Assembly: GCF_051020955.1 (NCBI RefSeq)
Contig: NC_135015.1
Location: forward strand, 744,001-808,000
DNA from: Megalopta genalis
Taxonomy: Eukaryota; Arthropoda; Insecta; Hymenoptera; Halictidae
DNA: 64,000 nt
Direction: 5' to 3'
Part shown: piece after piece, positions 1 to 28,300 of the stretch
How the letters are laid out: every line of letters begins with the position of its first letter
Position numbering within the stretch: the first letter of the stretch is position 1
Notes under the pieces: generated by a model
Told to the model about the DNA's origin: nothing
Database searches by the model: none
What the model saw: the letters and a program-made list of their open reading frames with translations, nothing else
Translations under genes and position numbers: made by a program

Positions 1-1888
1 TGTGCTAATTTTTCATTTGTTTCTTTACGTTTTCGTTTCGCTTGCTCTTTGAAGTCTGAAATAGTCATTGAGTTTATATTGTCTATTACGACACTAACGT
101 CAGCTTTCCTGAAATCTGTATCTCTGTTTTCTAATAAAGATAAGGCCTGTTCATACGGCGGTGCGATTGGTGTTTGTACTGGTTCGTGATACTTGTACTC
201 CTTGCCTCCGTACTGCAATACATTATATAGATTTACAAAATTTATTATATCTAGGAAAAATTATATTTACATTATAAAAGGAGACCAAAAATGTTGCAAA
301 CCCTTGAAAGTGTTTTTGAAAATCACGCAAAATACTTTCATTAAGGAATAAATTTCTTCAAATGTCCTCAGCAATCACCCCTTTCAAGGGCTTACAACAT
401 TTTTGGAACACTCTGGTAGATATCTTACATTCAGCGGATAGCAGGTGTCGGAATCCGGTTGATTAAGGTCACCGCAAACGACAAACGGTACAACGACCCT
501 ATTGACTCCAATCAATTCATTAAAATCACATGATTTATGGGTCAGGAGTGGATTTAACATATTAGGTTTGTAACCTTCGGGGGGTGAATAATCTTTGCAC
601 ACAACAAAAGCTTCTATGCTTGAATTCCTTGAACTACTAGGTTTTGTGCAATAAACATATGGAAAAAATATTTTTAACTGAGAATAAAGTAATGAAACAC
701 CTTTAGCTCTGAATATTTTTGCTACGAATGTGCCTCCTTTTCGTAGTATATGAGTTGTAATATTTAGGGCAGCCAGCAATAGTTGGGATTGAATATAAAT
801 ATCCATGTCGTGAAGCCCTGTAACTGTAATTAATTGTTAAAATAGTGTTATCTTTTTATCCATTCATTTATGAATTTACTCTTTTTTCTTAAGCATTCAT
901 ATCATAAGTTACCATCAGGTGCTCCATCACACACTACCAAGTCAGCTTGTTCATTATCAAAATGTGCAATAATTTGCTCTGCTGTAGTAACATTAGTAAT
1001 ATCTCCTTGCATTTGTATAACCCCTTCCAAGGATGCCATTGCTTGTAGGTCAACAGCAACAATTTTTGGAGCTGGTGTCGCATTTGCAGTTTCCAAAGCT
1101 TTCTTATAATTCTCACTGCACATGTAAAAATGCAAAATATGTCAATTGCGTTATAAAGAATTAAGTAAAATTTATATTGTACAGCAATTTTTAAATCTAA
1201 TATACTCACTTTAATCTTCGCGACAACACCTGGCTCCAACTGCCCGGTGCTGCACACAAGTCTACTGCTTTATTCACCCCTATGAAAAAATCAGAAATCA
1301 TTGTTCTTAAATTTATAAATACACTAGAGAAGAAAATTGTGACGATATCTTTTCAAACATAATAACTTTAAAAATTGGATCAATCTGCTTGTATTTTTTA
1401 AGATGTTAGAAGAACTGATCTGCTAGACAATGTTTTAAACAAATTTTGCAAAAGATGCAGTAGTTGGAATGACAAAAACAAGTGTAAAAGTTACGTTTTT
1501 CAACTTTTGTTACCTGAGCCAATAACAAAAATTTAAACAGTGCAATTATACATTTCAGAAACTTGCTTGTATATTGAAAATTTCATCAAAATCGATTAAT
1601 AAAGAAACAAATTACAGTTATTAAAAGATGTAAAAATCTTCAGTTATTAACTATTTTCATAATCTTTAATTGTTTACAATCATAGGCAAGTTATTCTGTT
1701 TTAAAAGGTGTCGAATCTGTTTTGCTGTTTACTTTATTATATTGTTATTCTTGCATGTAATACAAACCATCTAATATGTGGCATTCATTATCTATTTGGA
1801 GTAATTTAAATGCACTTCTTGCCCTCCAACCCTCCTCCTTCGCTCGACGATAATATATATCACGTTTGTCTTTAGACGTTTTTCCCAT
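1..1888 (-). CDS. FTSJ1: tRNA (cytidine/guanosine 2'-O) methyltransferase FTSJ1/Trm7, 3' end cut by window edge
   Basis: This enzyme transfers a methyl group from SAM to the ribose of anticodon-loop nucleotides (positions 32 and 34) of certain tRNAs, working with a helper subunit in the family. Seen here: five exons, 1888-1768, 1279-1210, 1115-913, 823-429 and 212-1 (continuing off the window). All introns are GT-AG and all phases agree; the first donor is the weak G|GTTTGT. The start ATG at 1888 begins [10 protein letters not shown], the usual family N-terminus. The SAM loop CAAPGSW lies at residues 49-55. The catalytic K-D-K-E tetrad is present as K28 (SAFKLL), D127 (CDGAPD), K167 (FVAKIF) and E202 (SSIEAF), so the enzyme looks active. 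The last exon carries the conserved PPYEQA segment and a Lys-rich tail. About 333 residues are in the window, so little should be missing (human protein about 329). Flies have two Trm7 paralogues; I cannot tell which this matches. Confidence 0.95.
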
Positions 1889-2480
1889 CGCTAATTATAT
1901 TGCACGTGGATAGTATTTATCTGTTTATCAACTTTGAAGGTAATGTGAGTGTGAGCAAGTGTGAATAAACGTGGTCATAGAGGCCAAACACAATGCACAT
2001 AGCACAGTCAACAGTCGTCTCTCAATTCAAAAGCTTTTTCTTTCTCCAATTCAAGAATCAAGAACCTTTCCATCCTCACCATTCTTCTCTGCGCATCCAC
2101 TTTTGCGCAGTTGTTTTAGAAAAAGAACGGGAGATTATCAAGAGATACAAAACGAACCTAGCGGTCTCTGTGTTGAATGTCCAACAGACGAGAAACGTAG
2201 GCTATCTCACTTTACCGTGCTTGCGATCTCACGCGGCGCGATATTTGACTTGTTCTTTTCGTCTCCCAGGATTCTCGACCATATTTGCCAGCGGATTTGT
2301 GTGTATGTTTTGAATGTATGGTTTGTAGGCAATATTTCAACAAGTTGAGCAGAATAAGGCCCAGCTAATTATTGCATTGACCTGAATGCTAGCGCTGGAG
2401 AATGAATGAAGTTGCAAGTGCAAAATGTCGCAAGTGAATAGTGTAAACTTCATATCCATTCGTTAGTTATTTTTGTTTAA
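1889..2480 (-). promoter_or_regulatory. FTSJ1 upstream region (presumed promoter/5'UTR)
   Basis: This is the DNA directly upstream of the FTSJ1 start. It is less AT-rich than the following kilobases around 2050-2300, as expected near a housekeeping promoter. No TATA box or initiator could be assigned. Overlapping plus-strand reading frames of 106-125 codons occur here, but they resemble no protein family I know. A divergent transcript is possible but unsupported. Confidence 0.35.
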
Positions 2481-3910
2481 ACATTATATAGACGGAATCA
2501 TTAGGGAAAGAAATTGTTACAATTATGAAACAGCTAGAAATCATTTTATCAATAAAATATGTTTGGTGTAACAATTCATCGACACATTCGTGGTTTAAAA
2601 GTTACTCTGTATCTCGAGTTCCGATAAAATAAAACCAAAATCGATCGATGAAAAAATATTTTGGACAACAACTTTTAAGAAGATACAATTTTTTTACGTG
2701 TGCAGTCTTAATTGATATTGTTTCCTACTATTTTATTCTTTTTCGATGGTATATATATTATTATTCCTTTATTATTCCTTCGTCCATAAATGTTTATAAG
2801 TGAGAAAATTATTTGCAAATAGAATAACATTTTCATACCACAAAAGCTGAAGCCTTTAGATAAAAACCATTACATATGATTTTATGTAAATAATTATTGA
2901 AGGCTTGGATACATAAGTGACAGATATTTTATACAAGAAAAGCAACAATTTTGCATAATCCATTCATAATATGCACCTTGCTATTATAAGCAAATATAAT
3001 CATGATCATTATCAAACTTTCAATAACAGATAATAAAATCTATTGGTTTTGAAATGAAATGAAAAATTTCATCATTTCAATTTGAATTGAAATGAAAAAA
3101 TTAATAACCGTTGGATGTACGTAAATTATTTTCCACATCAGATCAAATATTTAACGTGGGCGGTAAGAAACTGCACATTATACAATAATAAAATCCTAAA
3201 CCTAAAGAGATCGAAGTTTCAATATTGTTAATTTATGTAACAAAAATTGAAGAATTTTAGTTCTAAAAGTCGTATTGTCAACGGGACAGCTTCTATAATA
3301 TATATAAATTCTTTTTTTACAACCTTTACATAAAATTAAACAAAGTTTTAAATCGACTGTGAACAATCTTGTACAGTGTAATGTAAATGCATTTTAGCTT
3401 TAATGAGTTGTTACCATAAAAACATTTGTTCTACTTCTTACCATGTCTGCAAATATTTCAACAATGTTAGAGTTATTTTATATAATTTTAATGTAGGCAG
3501 TTACAAAACTTCATCAAAAAATACTCAATCGTCTGTCTAATATTAGGTCAATTAGTTTCCATCAAATATCCGTCAGAATGTAAAAGTCAAGCCACAATCA
3601 CAAACTCAAAAATATTAATTGATAACTCACAGAATTAGCAATGTTTGCATACGGGTACGTTCTTGCCTCTTCTGACGCCTGATACACATAAGGGTACAGT
3701 CGAATAAACTTAGACGTGTATATATCAAAAAAGCAATCGTATAAGATTATTTACATTGTTTATCTGCAGAATATGATGCTAAAATTTATATTTAGAACGC
3801 TGGGTTCGTAATCAAAATTATTATATTCGTAAAAAATGTTCTCACATGTATAAAAACAGTAAACGAAAGTAATCTCGTTGTCGTGCACTGTTTACAACAA
3901 CCTGAACTAG

Positions 3911-4129
3911 TACAGTAAATTCTTTCTAATTACTGCTCCGATTGTACACAAAAATGTACAATTTGTGAAGAGGAAATAAGATTATTCAAGCCTTGCGGCT
4001 CGATTTTATAGTTACCGATTGTCAACAACTATAAAAACGAAACACAAGGCTCGAATAATCGTATCTCCTCTTCCCAAATTGTCCATTTTTGTGCACAATA
4101 TAAGCGTCAATTAGGGATAATTTACTGTA
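3911..4129. mobile_element. Palindromic MITE, Tc1/mariner-type ends, copy 1
   Basis: The element runs from CAGTAAATTC (3913) to its complement ATTTACTG (4127) and is flanked on both sides by TA, the target duplication expected of Tc1/mariner transposition. The two halves are near-complete inverted copies: the ACACAAAAATG...CAATTTG block and the GATTATTC block recur in reverse at 4030-4090. It codes for nothing. Related copies lie at 39.9 and 41.4 kb. Confidence 0.85.
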
Positions 4130-6250
4130 TTTGTAATAATAACATATTGAAATGATTTACGCATTTAAGAGGTTATTCGTTCTTTTTTATTTTGTACAGG
4201 TGAAGTCTAAGAATGGTGTACATCGTTTTAAAACACTAAAAGACATTTAAATCTGTAACTTCATCCGCGTATTTCTATGTATTAAGAAATTATGAACTAT
4301 GTATTAATGAAATTATAATGGTTGTTTAAAATTATAATTCCCTCGGGATTTTTTTTGCAATGAATGTTTAAAAATTCGTTGAAAATCGATATTATTTTCA
4401 TTATAGGCTGCCATTTTATTTAAGCACATAAGATATAAAAACAAATCTAGAAAAGCCAAAAACCCTGTCTAACCCTGTCAATCATAAATAAACTCAAACC
4501 CTCTATTTCAGCTTATCTTTTGTTAAAAATATATAAGATTTTATACGTAATTATTCATTTTAAAGTTTGGATTTGTAACAATGTTATCGGTCAGAATTAT
4601 TCTATTAGTTGTATGAATACGTTTATCGCATTGATAAACATATATATATCTTATTTTAAGTAAATACACTCTACTAGAATCCAAATAATCCATTTGCCCA
4701 TTTTTATCGTAAAAATTAAACCGAATTTCAAAATTCTTAATATCAAATTATATTTGAATATCAAAATTTTTTTGAAAATTATGGATTAAGTTACAGATCA
4801 AACTGTCCTTTGGTGAACCTTAAAAAAAAAAGATTGCTGACCAAAAATTACCGACAAAGAAAACGAATATTCCCTTATCAAAATAATTCTCCCTGTACCT
4901 GAATTGTTGTTTTCTGTACTTACGTAACTCAAGACATTGTTTATAGAAACCTTCGTGACAGTCTGTATTAAATAACAGTGGAAACAGTAAACGAAACTTT
5001 GTTCGAACAAACGTAGGAGGTCAGCGCTGTACATAAGAAGCGATTATAATTATTTATGTACTAATAGTTGAATTGATGCGTAAGTTTCACAATGACTTCT
5101 GTTCAGGTGAAAGAAACGATCCCAGAAGGTTTACATCAATCCAATGTTACTTCCATGTTTATTATTATCATTAATTAGTATTTATCAATAACTAACGTTA
5201 TTAGCTGCCTTATATGTATAACGCAGTCTAAAAACAATCTTTTAATACATATACCTTTGGTAAAAAACATCGACCACGTAATACGGCAGTTACTAATGAA
5301 CGTCTATTTTATCGGTGAACGAGAACATGAAATTAGAAGGAACGGAAGTGTTATGAATTAGATTTCATAATCTCAAAATCTCATAGTTTCATTCAACGAA
5401 ACGCTGAAGAGCTTTCATTTAAATAACACATTACATACACATTATATACATGGATAATAAATCATAAATTAGAAAGAAAGATACGAACTTAGGTCGCTTC
5501 AAAGGCAATGGTTATATGTACTCGATATATAAGATTTCCAAATAACAATTGTTAATTGTTGTTTAGGCTAATTTGAATGTAAATGATGAAAATAGAATAT
5601 TTTAACCAGATCAGATTTGAAATATAGAGGAATAAAAACAGTTCTAAGTTCCAAGTGATCGGTACGATTATCTTGCGTCTCAGAAAATATCGAATTAGAA
5701 TTTCAACGTAGAACAATTCTTGATAGTTTCACTAATATGTCAATGAAAAGTAACGGACAATGGAGTATCATTGTCGAAAATATACGTTTGGGAACATGTA
5801 CACGGCGTATATCGTTGAATAACGTGTTAAAAATAACTCGAATCGTTTCCATGAGATCAACGAGGAACTCGGTGCCTCCGATTCAAAATATGAAAACATC
5901 AAGAATTATATTATCTCTGTTCAAGATATCTGTCGTTTTATATTTTGCAATTACCGCATAAAATAGATATAACACTTAAACATTTAACTAGATTAACAAC
6001 GCTTTATTCGCAGCGCAAGTCGACTCGTGGTGCTTAAAAAATATCTAAGTACAAGCATTTAGGAGACTGTACATCTTAAATCAACATTTTACATGGACAC
6101 TCGAATCTATTGAATTATCTTTCCTAATAGTAACATATATTCCTTTAGTTGAACTGTCGGAAACAATTTCATTATCGTAAAATCATTAGAACTCTTTGAA
6201 ACATGATGTCCTATACGAATATTAATATAGTTTATCAAATATTTATGTAT

Positions 6251-6728
6251 AGAGTGTTTCGTAACATACGATATATTCAGGAAATTAGTATTCGAAATTG
6301 GGGTTCTACGTCTTCAGGTAACTTAAAGTGTTTACATTCGGTATCAATCGTAAATTTTTAAGTTCAAACTGTGTATTAGATTGTGCAATACGTCCGTTCG
6401 CGGATCTCTGACACATAAGAAAAATAAGGAAAGTTACACGAATTCAAAGCGATAGTACAGATGAATTTTAAAATATGTTCTTATGGGGCGATTTCTATGC
6501 AACTTAGCTTAAATGAAAGTTGGAAGTGTCTACTTTAAGACAGGGTAGATTAGGCTGAAATTGTATAATAAATCCGTTCGCATCGACGACTGCGCGGTAT
6601 CATATTTTCTTATAAGAAAGCGCGACCGGACTTGTTACACAACCTAATAAATATGGAACAACAATATTAGCTCATCTTGGATTGACACAATAGTTTCCTG
6701 TATATCGGATACTTTACGAAACATTCTG
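6251..6728. repeat. Inverted-repeat (foldback) element of about 480 bp
   Basis: About 31 bases at 6251-6281 (GAGTGTTTCGTAACATACG and on) recur as an imperfect reverse complement at 6698-6727. The interior shows no coding capacity; two similar CCGTTCGC-containing stretches (about 6392 and 6574) hint at internal duplication. No clear target duplication was found. It is probably an old non-autonomous DNA transposon. Confidence 0.5.
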
Positions 6729-9700
6729 AATACAGAATTTTTATAAGTGTTAGGTCGTTCATGAGACGGGGTTCGAAACTTCTAAATTTTGCTTTACGAA
6801 ACGATTGAAATGATCTAATCAAAAATTAGACGTGCGCGCGAAACCAAAAGATTCTTAATGTCAAATGTTATTTAAATGCGAACAAATCACGATGATTTCA
6901 TCGCATTATCCGTTAAATGTCCGATCAACTGAAGATACCATCTGTATGTTGTATGTTATATGTATACTACCTACAAACGCATGAACGAATTCAATACAGA
7001 TACCTCTATATTGCTGCAATTAAGCTACTATATTTACGCAATGCATATATCTTTCGCATTCGTAGCCATTGTTTTCGAATGGAAGAATCGAGGCTTCTGC
7101 CGGGGCCGATCGCAATTTATCTTTCTAATCACTAGTAATTAGAAATATCCCTTTGTGCCGTTGTACACTGCGGGGGAAAATAACGCATGGTCTCACTTTG
7201 TACTTCAATAAGTAGTAGACAATAGAATCATTGGTGTTTCGTTTTAGAGAACTCTAGAAATAATCGTCCGATAGCACGAGCGTCTCCAGACGAATCGACA
7301 CATCAATGCACCGGACGCATTCTGGTCCAGAGCATCGTCGCATAATCAACCCCCTGACGCTTTTTTTGGAAGATCTGTAACGCAGAGTTTCCCTATGTTT
7401 TCAAACCGTTAATTCCAATAACAGCGACTCAATAACGCTTTAAATTAAACTACTACGGTTTCTAGAAAACTACCTTTACCTGTTAACCGAAGAGTACATA
7501 GCAGTTTGCATTCAAACTGTAACTTGATTACTGATAAGCCTAATCATATATCTGTAATAGGGTATGTTACATCGTTTTTGCGTGTAATGCAGTATAAATC
7601 AAGATTAGGATCCTTTGTTTACATATGCAATCACCCAGTTAACAGGTTGAAAAAAGATGAAACTAGACAGTGTTCGCAGTTTGCTAGAAATTCTTTAATA
7701 ATTTTGTTTTAATCCAAGAAATTTGTGGAACAAACAGAAAGTTACAAGAAACATGTACATATTATGAAGTTATTCAAATCAGTGTGTATTTCATTTCTCC
7801 AAATAGGATAGATAGATAACAAAACAGCTATATATAAATTTTTTTGAAATGTTTGAAAACAACTTTTCCCAACTGATGTGAATATCACTGCAATTGTTAA
7901 TAAGGTATTAGTCTTTCAGTGAACATATCTTGGAACAACATTTCATAAACAAATTAGTCACAGAGCGAATTTTCGTTGCAGGTGTCAATAAAGCAAAACA
8001 TCATTTTTGATTTATGATACTTAACTTTCAGTCCACATACATACAATATACGCCAAGCGTAAGGGGTTGAACCTATACTATTATATAATAATTGTATTCG
8101 AGAGGCGAGTTTCATCCCTCTCGAAATTCTATTAAAGAGAAAACTCGATATTCTCAATAATCACGATTTCGCAGAACGCACACATACATCTTATCGTTTG
8201 TATTTTGTTTTTGTTCGTTTGTTCTTTTTTTCTAATAAAATTCAATTACATTCAAATAATAAATATAAAACTAAATAATAATACTTCGCAGGATACTGCC
8301 CTGCTCGGGAATTCTATTCTGAACAAATTACATTCTTTTTCTTCACATGATATATCTGAAAACACGAAAAGTTCGTGATTATTCGCGCGAATACATTCCT
8401 CTCGATATAATATATCTCTATGTTCGTAGAAAAATTCTGTTATGTATTTATGTAAGCATATTGAATGCTTTTTCGTCATAGTTCTCAGCGAATCCCTGGT
8501 GAAACACACATCGTTTCGATGCAACGAGTATTTCTCGCCTGTCACGTTATAATATTAACAACTACATTCTCTTTAATCGTCTGCCGCAATCAAGTCGAAG
8601 AAATAGAACCGAGTGTCTGTCGTAAGATACCATTCTCCTCTACTGTACATTGAAATGAAAAATAAACGCATTTAACCCTTTATAGCTGTACATGGAATAA
8701 GAATTCTCTGATAAACTATGTATATAATAATATTATTCTAACAACGTAGAGCTATGTTAAATCTGTTCAGAAAGAGAAACAGATTCGGTCTATGATATAA
8801 AAATATTTAGCTGTAAAGGGTTAGAAACATTTAGATAAACATCTCACCTCTGCCACGATACTACAAACTAGATTAACTGTTAAAATTATTTTATAATTTC
8901 TCGTTCAAATATCGTTGCGATGCAACAACGATGCAACAAAGGTCAACTGTTTGACACTTTATAATTTCTTCCACTTTAAATACAAATTACCTGTCAAGTC
9001 CAAAACGAATTTTCAAAGAATACGGGATTGTAGACTGTTGATACAAGGATATACGTTTAATTTGGAGCAAAATAAGCAATAGCAGACACGTACGGATACT
9101 ACTGTAACTAAGCTCGAGTTTTTCAATCCATCTGTGTTATTTAACTGACAATAAAATAACATTATGTAAATGTCTTATTTTGAAGCTAACAATTACCTGT
9201 ATACACTTTGTGCATATTTACATATCTACAAAACATTGTTAATCCTAGTCTGCTTAAGGTTTCAGCAAGTCTGTTCAAAATATATTTATTTAGAATTCAA
9301 TAATATACTGTTTACATCCATTAAATTTAATAACTTTCTGATACAAAACTTAAATTCTGTGAACATTTTCTAACTTTTCCTTAAGCGTCCTAAGATTAAA
9401 CGTGAATGTTTCGTTTGAATTCAAGTTATAAAAACAACGCAGGAAGTATTCGAGCTCACTGAATGCACTTACATAAATTTAAATTTCTACTAAGAATCAA
9501 TTACGACTTTCATAAATATAGTAGTATCCGTGATAAAAGTAAAGTATAGGAGTTTCATCTCCAATGACATTGACCTTCACATGTGTTATCAAGGTTCGTG
9601 GTCTCCCAAATTTCATATTTATCATATCCATTCGTATTGTTTTACTTTTTTAACACATCTTCCGAGTTAAGGAAATAATGAAGAAAACAAGAATGCGTAA

Positions 9701-10327
9701 TGTGTGTTGGATTCCATTCCAGTGGGTTCGTTAACATGAGGTGGACGGCATTGGATTAAACTGATTTGACATGTTGCAGCAATAACACGGAGCCAAAATG
9801 TTTGCGTTCCTTGAGAGAAAGTACATAGTAAAATTAGTACAGTAAAGCATTTTTTGATAATTTAAGGGTTTAGACATATTTTTCTAAATTTTACATTTCT
9901 AAATTTAAATTGGTTATTGCGAATCAGTTATAAAAATATGATTCAATCCATATTTATTATGAATACTGATAACTGAAAACTTACTCACACAAACAATGCA
10001 GTAATATAAAAAATATTATATGTAAAAGATTTAACATATTGAATGCTGAGTAACTTTTATATTTGTTAGGAAGTCTAATCTAATTATAAAATAAGATTGA
10101 TTAAACGTTTAGCAATAAATTAGTTTTTATATCATTATTAAAATAATAACATTTTTCTAACAATTTATAATGTTTGATAATAAGTAAGCATGTATGTTTC
10201 GTATAACAAATAATTACATTATTAAATAATCCTTTTATACATACCTTAGTTGTCGTTGCAATTTCCAACCAACTTGCCCTTTTCGCCCATGTTTACAGTA
10301 CTGTTTCTTAAATTCACACGCTAATTG

Positions 10328-25094
<14,767 letters not shown>

Positions 25095-25330
25095 CGCCGT
25101 CCGAGGTTCAGTGACGAGCCGTCATCACGTACGACGATTCACCAATTCGCTACGAACATTCGACATCGGTATGTCGCCATTTACGAACGTCGACTGCCAG
25201 CCGAGAGAGCGCCGCAACCGCAACGGCTCGTTCTTTCTCTCCCGTTGGGGAGGGGCGCTGTGACAGAGCCCTCAAGAATTACAGCGGGGTCTGAGGCGAA
25301 GATCCTCAATAGGTAGAACCGATACCGACC
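25095..25330 (-). promoter_or_regulatory. NF1 promoter / 5'UTR, GC-rich island
   Basis: Directly upstream of the NF1 start codon lie about 230 bases rich in G, C and CpG (GCCGTC, TACGACG, AACGTCGACTG, GGGGAGGGGCGC), in sharp contrast to the AT-rich surroundings. This fits a broad CpG-type promoter and 5'UTR. Plus-strand reading frames of 70-95 codons overlap it and are taken as by-products of base composition. The transcription start is not determined. Confidence 0.55.
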
Positions 25331-28300
25331 GAAGCTACTCGATATCTACATACACCAGATTTTCTGTCCATGGTTCTGAATTACCGTCTCCATAGAAAAT
25401 GCCACGATGCGATCACAGACGAGGTATAGAATAGATTACTCATGCAATGTATTTTCATGGCCCGAATTCCTGAGGCTCTAGAGCCCCATTACCATTTCTA
25501 TGCCGTGCTCATCGTTACCGATAGTCCACGAATTTAGGCACGTTAACAAGAAGCGAATATCCTATATATTTCATTTCTACTACGAGTGCTGAATATTATA
25601 TGGAAGCAAGTGTATTAGGCGCGAACTTTTAAATGGCGGAAATAGTTTTTATGAAACATACTTCAGAAAAATATAATATAAAGTGTAATTTTTTCTATAA
25701 ATAGTTGAGTTATTATTTCTAATAATTATATAATTAGAGATGATATATAGGAGTAGTTTTATACATGTTTTCTTAAAGACAAGTATTTACAACGTTCATA
25801 AATCTATAGACTTTACAGTGACAGTATTCTTTCTAGAACTTGACGAATATAACAGTTAAAGATATTTTATGTTTGATATTTGTTTTTATGTATCTTTCAT
25901 TTTGTAATATAGTCTTCCGAATAATGATAGAAACATTGACATGTTACATAATATAGTATTATTTATTATAGAAAACATATATATTCAGTTTGCATTGGTA
26001 TTTTATTAACTTTTATTTACATTATATTAACGTGAATTTTTGTGGCTTCCAAATCATAAAACGTGCCGCAATACAAACATGGTATACGAAATACTCGATC
26101 CTCACTAAGAAGTTTAAAGTTCTAAAACATCGGTAACGATGAGCAGGCATATAAATAGTAATAGGGATTCTGAAGCGACAAAATAATTTTCTAGGTAACA
26201 AAACAATACATTTTTGCTTCTAATTATGTATTAAACATGAAATCATTTTTTAATGTGTACTTTTTGTAACGAATAAAATTTTACCTGCTGTATCACATTT
26301 ATTATACCAAATCACTGTGTTAAGTAAAAGTTAATAATTCAATTAGTTATTAAGGGGAATAGTATATTTGTATTGCATATGCACATATAAAAATTCATGG
26401 TATATTTTGAAACAGAAAATTTATTTCATTTACATTACATCACAGTGACTGATAATGTTAAATCAATTATCTATGTATAAATGCGTGTAACTAATTACAT
26501 ATAGACTACACATCATGCTTATACAATAATATCTTTAAATAAAACATTCCTTAAACATATTTTTGAATATAAAATTCATCTTACCAAATACATGTAAGTT
26601 TCATGCCATTTATCACATTAAATACAACATAGAAAACATACATCACAAATAAACTTTATTTTATTCTGCATATATTTGTTGATTTTGCGGGTTTCATTGA
26701 AAGTGAAGTAATTTAAGAAAATGTTAACGAAAATGGAGAAATTTCAATTTTTATATATTTCTGAAAACCAGTCTTTCTGGTATTGGTAACTACTATCTTT
26801 TTTTTAGATAATTATATTCTATATGAGAAATAATAAATTCTTTCTTCGCTTTTTGCGCGCAAAATTTTACAGATAAAATTCGAATGATTAAAATTCATCA
26901 GAATTTTGCTTTTCTACTTTTATTGACTTCGTCAAAATTACTTTGCGGATTTAAAAGAACAGAAAAAATATTCTAACGCTTTAAGTTTGTATATTTCATT
27001 ATTATAGTTTGTAAAATAAATAATATTTTTATTATTTAAAAACAGATCGCAAAGTAACTTTGTAGTAAAAGTCTAAAAATTAGAAAATATTTTTAATCAA
27101 ATTAATAAATTTTCTTAGACTAAAAATTCCTGATTAATTATTTGAATGTATATATAGTTGCCTTCGAAAATAAGTTAATGATTATAATTTGTAGGAAAAT
27201 AAATAATTATGTATGATCTAAGAAGTTTTGACGAAATGTTATATGAAGAAATTAAGTCAAATTTGAAATGATAAATAATAACAGACGGTATATATATGGT
27301 GATTTGGTCACGATCTGGAAATGTTTTAATACTCGAGGCTTAGAAAATTTAATGATTATTAACTTTAACATTAATTAATAGCAACATTAATTACATTTAT
27401 TTAATTCTTCAGCTAAAATTGCACTTAAAAACAGATTTACATTTGAATAGCGTAATGATCCAAAACACACAGTTAAAAATTACAATTAAATTTTTGGAAG
27501 AAAATAATATTTAGGTATTTCAGTGGCCTTCTGAGTATCTGTGAGATCATTTGAAAAATTCTACCACAAAAATAATAGAAAGAGTGGAAATATTAATACA
27601 AATGTTGTAATAAAAATACAAATCACTTTAAAGTTATGATACAAGCAAAGGGATATTACAGTCACAATTAATTTGACACAAACATTATTTTTATTTACTT
27701 ATTAATATCAAATTAAATTGTTCTTTTATTTTTATTCATATCTGATAACTAAAGAAAGAGAACATCTTATTAATATACAAGGTGTCCTAAAATTATGGTA
27801 CTCCCGGAAAATGAGAGGCTTCCTGAGGTTATTTTAAGTAACTTTTCCCTTAGTACAAATGCAATTCGCCATTCTGTTTACGAGTTATTAACGAAAAACA
27901 GTGACCAATGTGAGAGGCGAGATCAGCTGCCGCGAGCCGATCCAGCTAAATGAGTGGAACTGGGCTCGTTAGCTCGACCACCTTGTGCTAACCGAACTGG
28001 CCTCTCATTGGTCAGTGTTTTTCATTATAACTCGTAAGCGAAACCGTAGATTGTATTTTCGCTAAGGAAAAAGTTGCTTCAAATAACCTCAGGAACCCCC
28101 CATTTTTCGGAAGTACCATAATTTTGGGACACCCTGTATATTATTGGACAAAATCATATTAATTTCCCCACAAGTTGTGATCACTTATTTTTCAAAGCAG
28201 TTATTTATATATTATTAGAATAATGTTACACAGCATTATTCCCGGTAATATCTCTATCGTGTGATAATTACTATATCTGTAGTATCACAATAAAATTGCA

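Larger units (their letters stand above)
2481..10327. other. Intergenic region between NF1 and FTSJ1, no coding gene seen
   Basis: This AT-rich stretch holds only short, unconserved reading frames. It should contain the NF1 3'UTR at its right end (below 10328, read on the minus strand). It also contains a palindromic MITE at 3.9-4.1 kb and an inverted-repeat element at 6.25-6.73 kb, listed separately. No tRNA or other RNA gene was recognised. Confidence 0.6.

Noticed and set aside
1971..2348. Plus-strand frames of 125 and 106 codons upstream of FTSJ1
   Set aside because: They overlap in two frames, show no domain or family resemblance, and lie in the likely promoter/5'UTR of FTSJ1.
6765..6785. 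tRNA-like GGTTCGAA box at 6771
   Set aside because: No matching A box or cloverleaf stems could be drawn around it.
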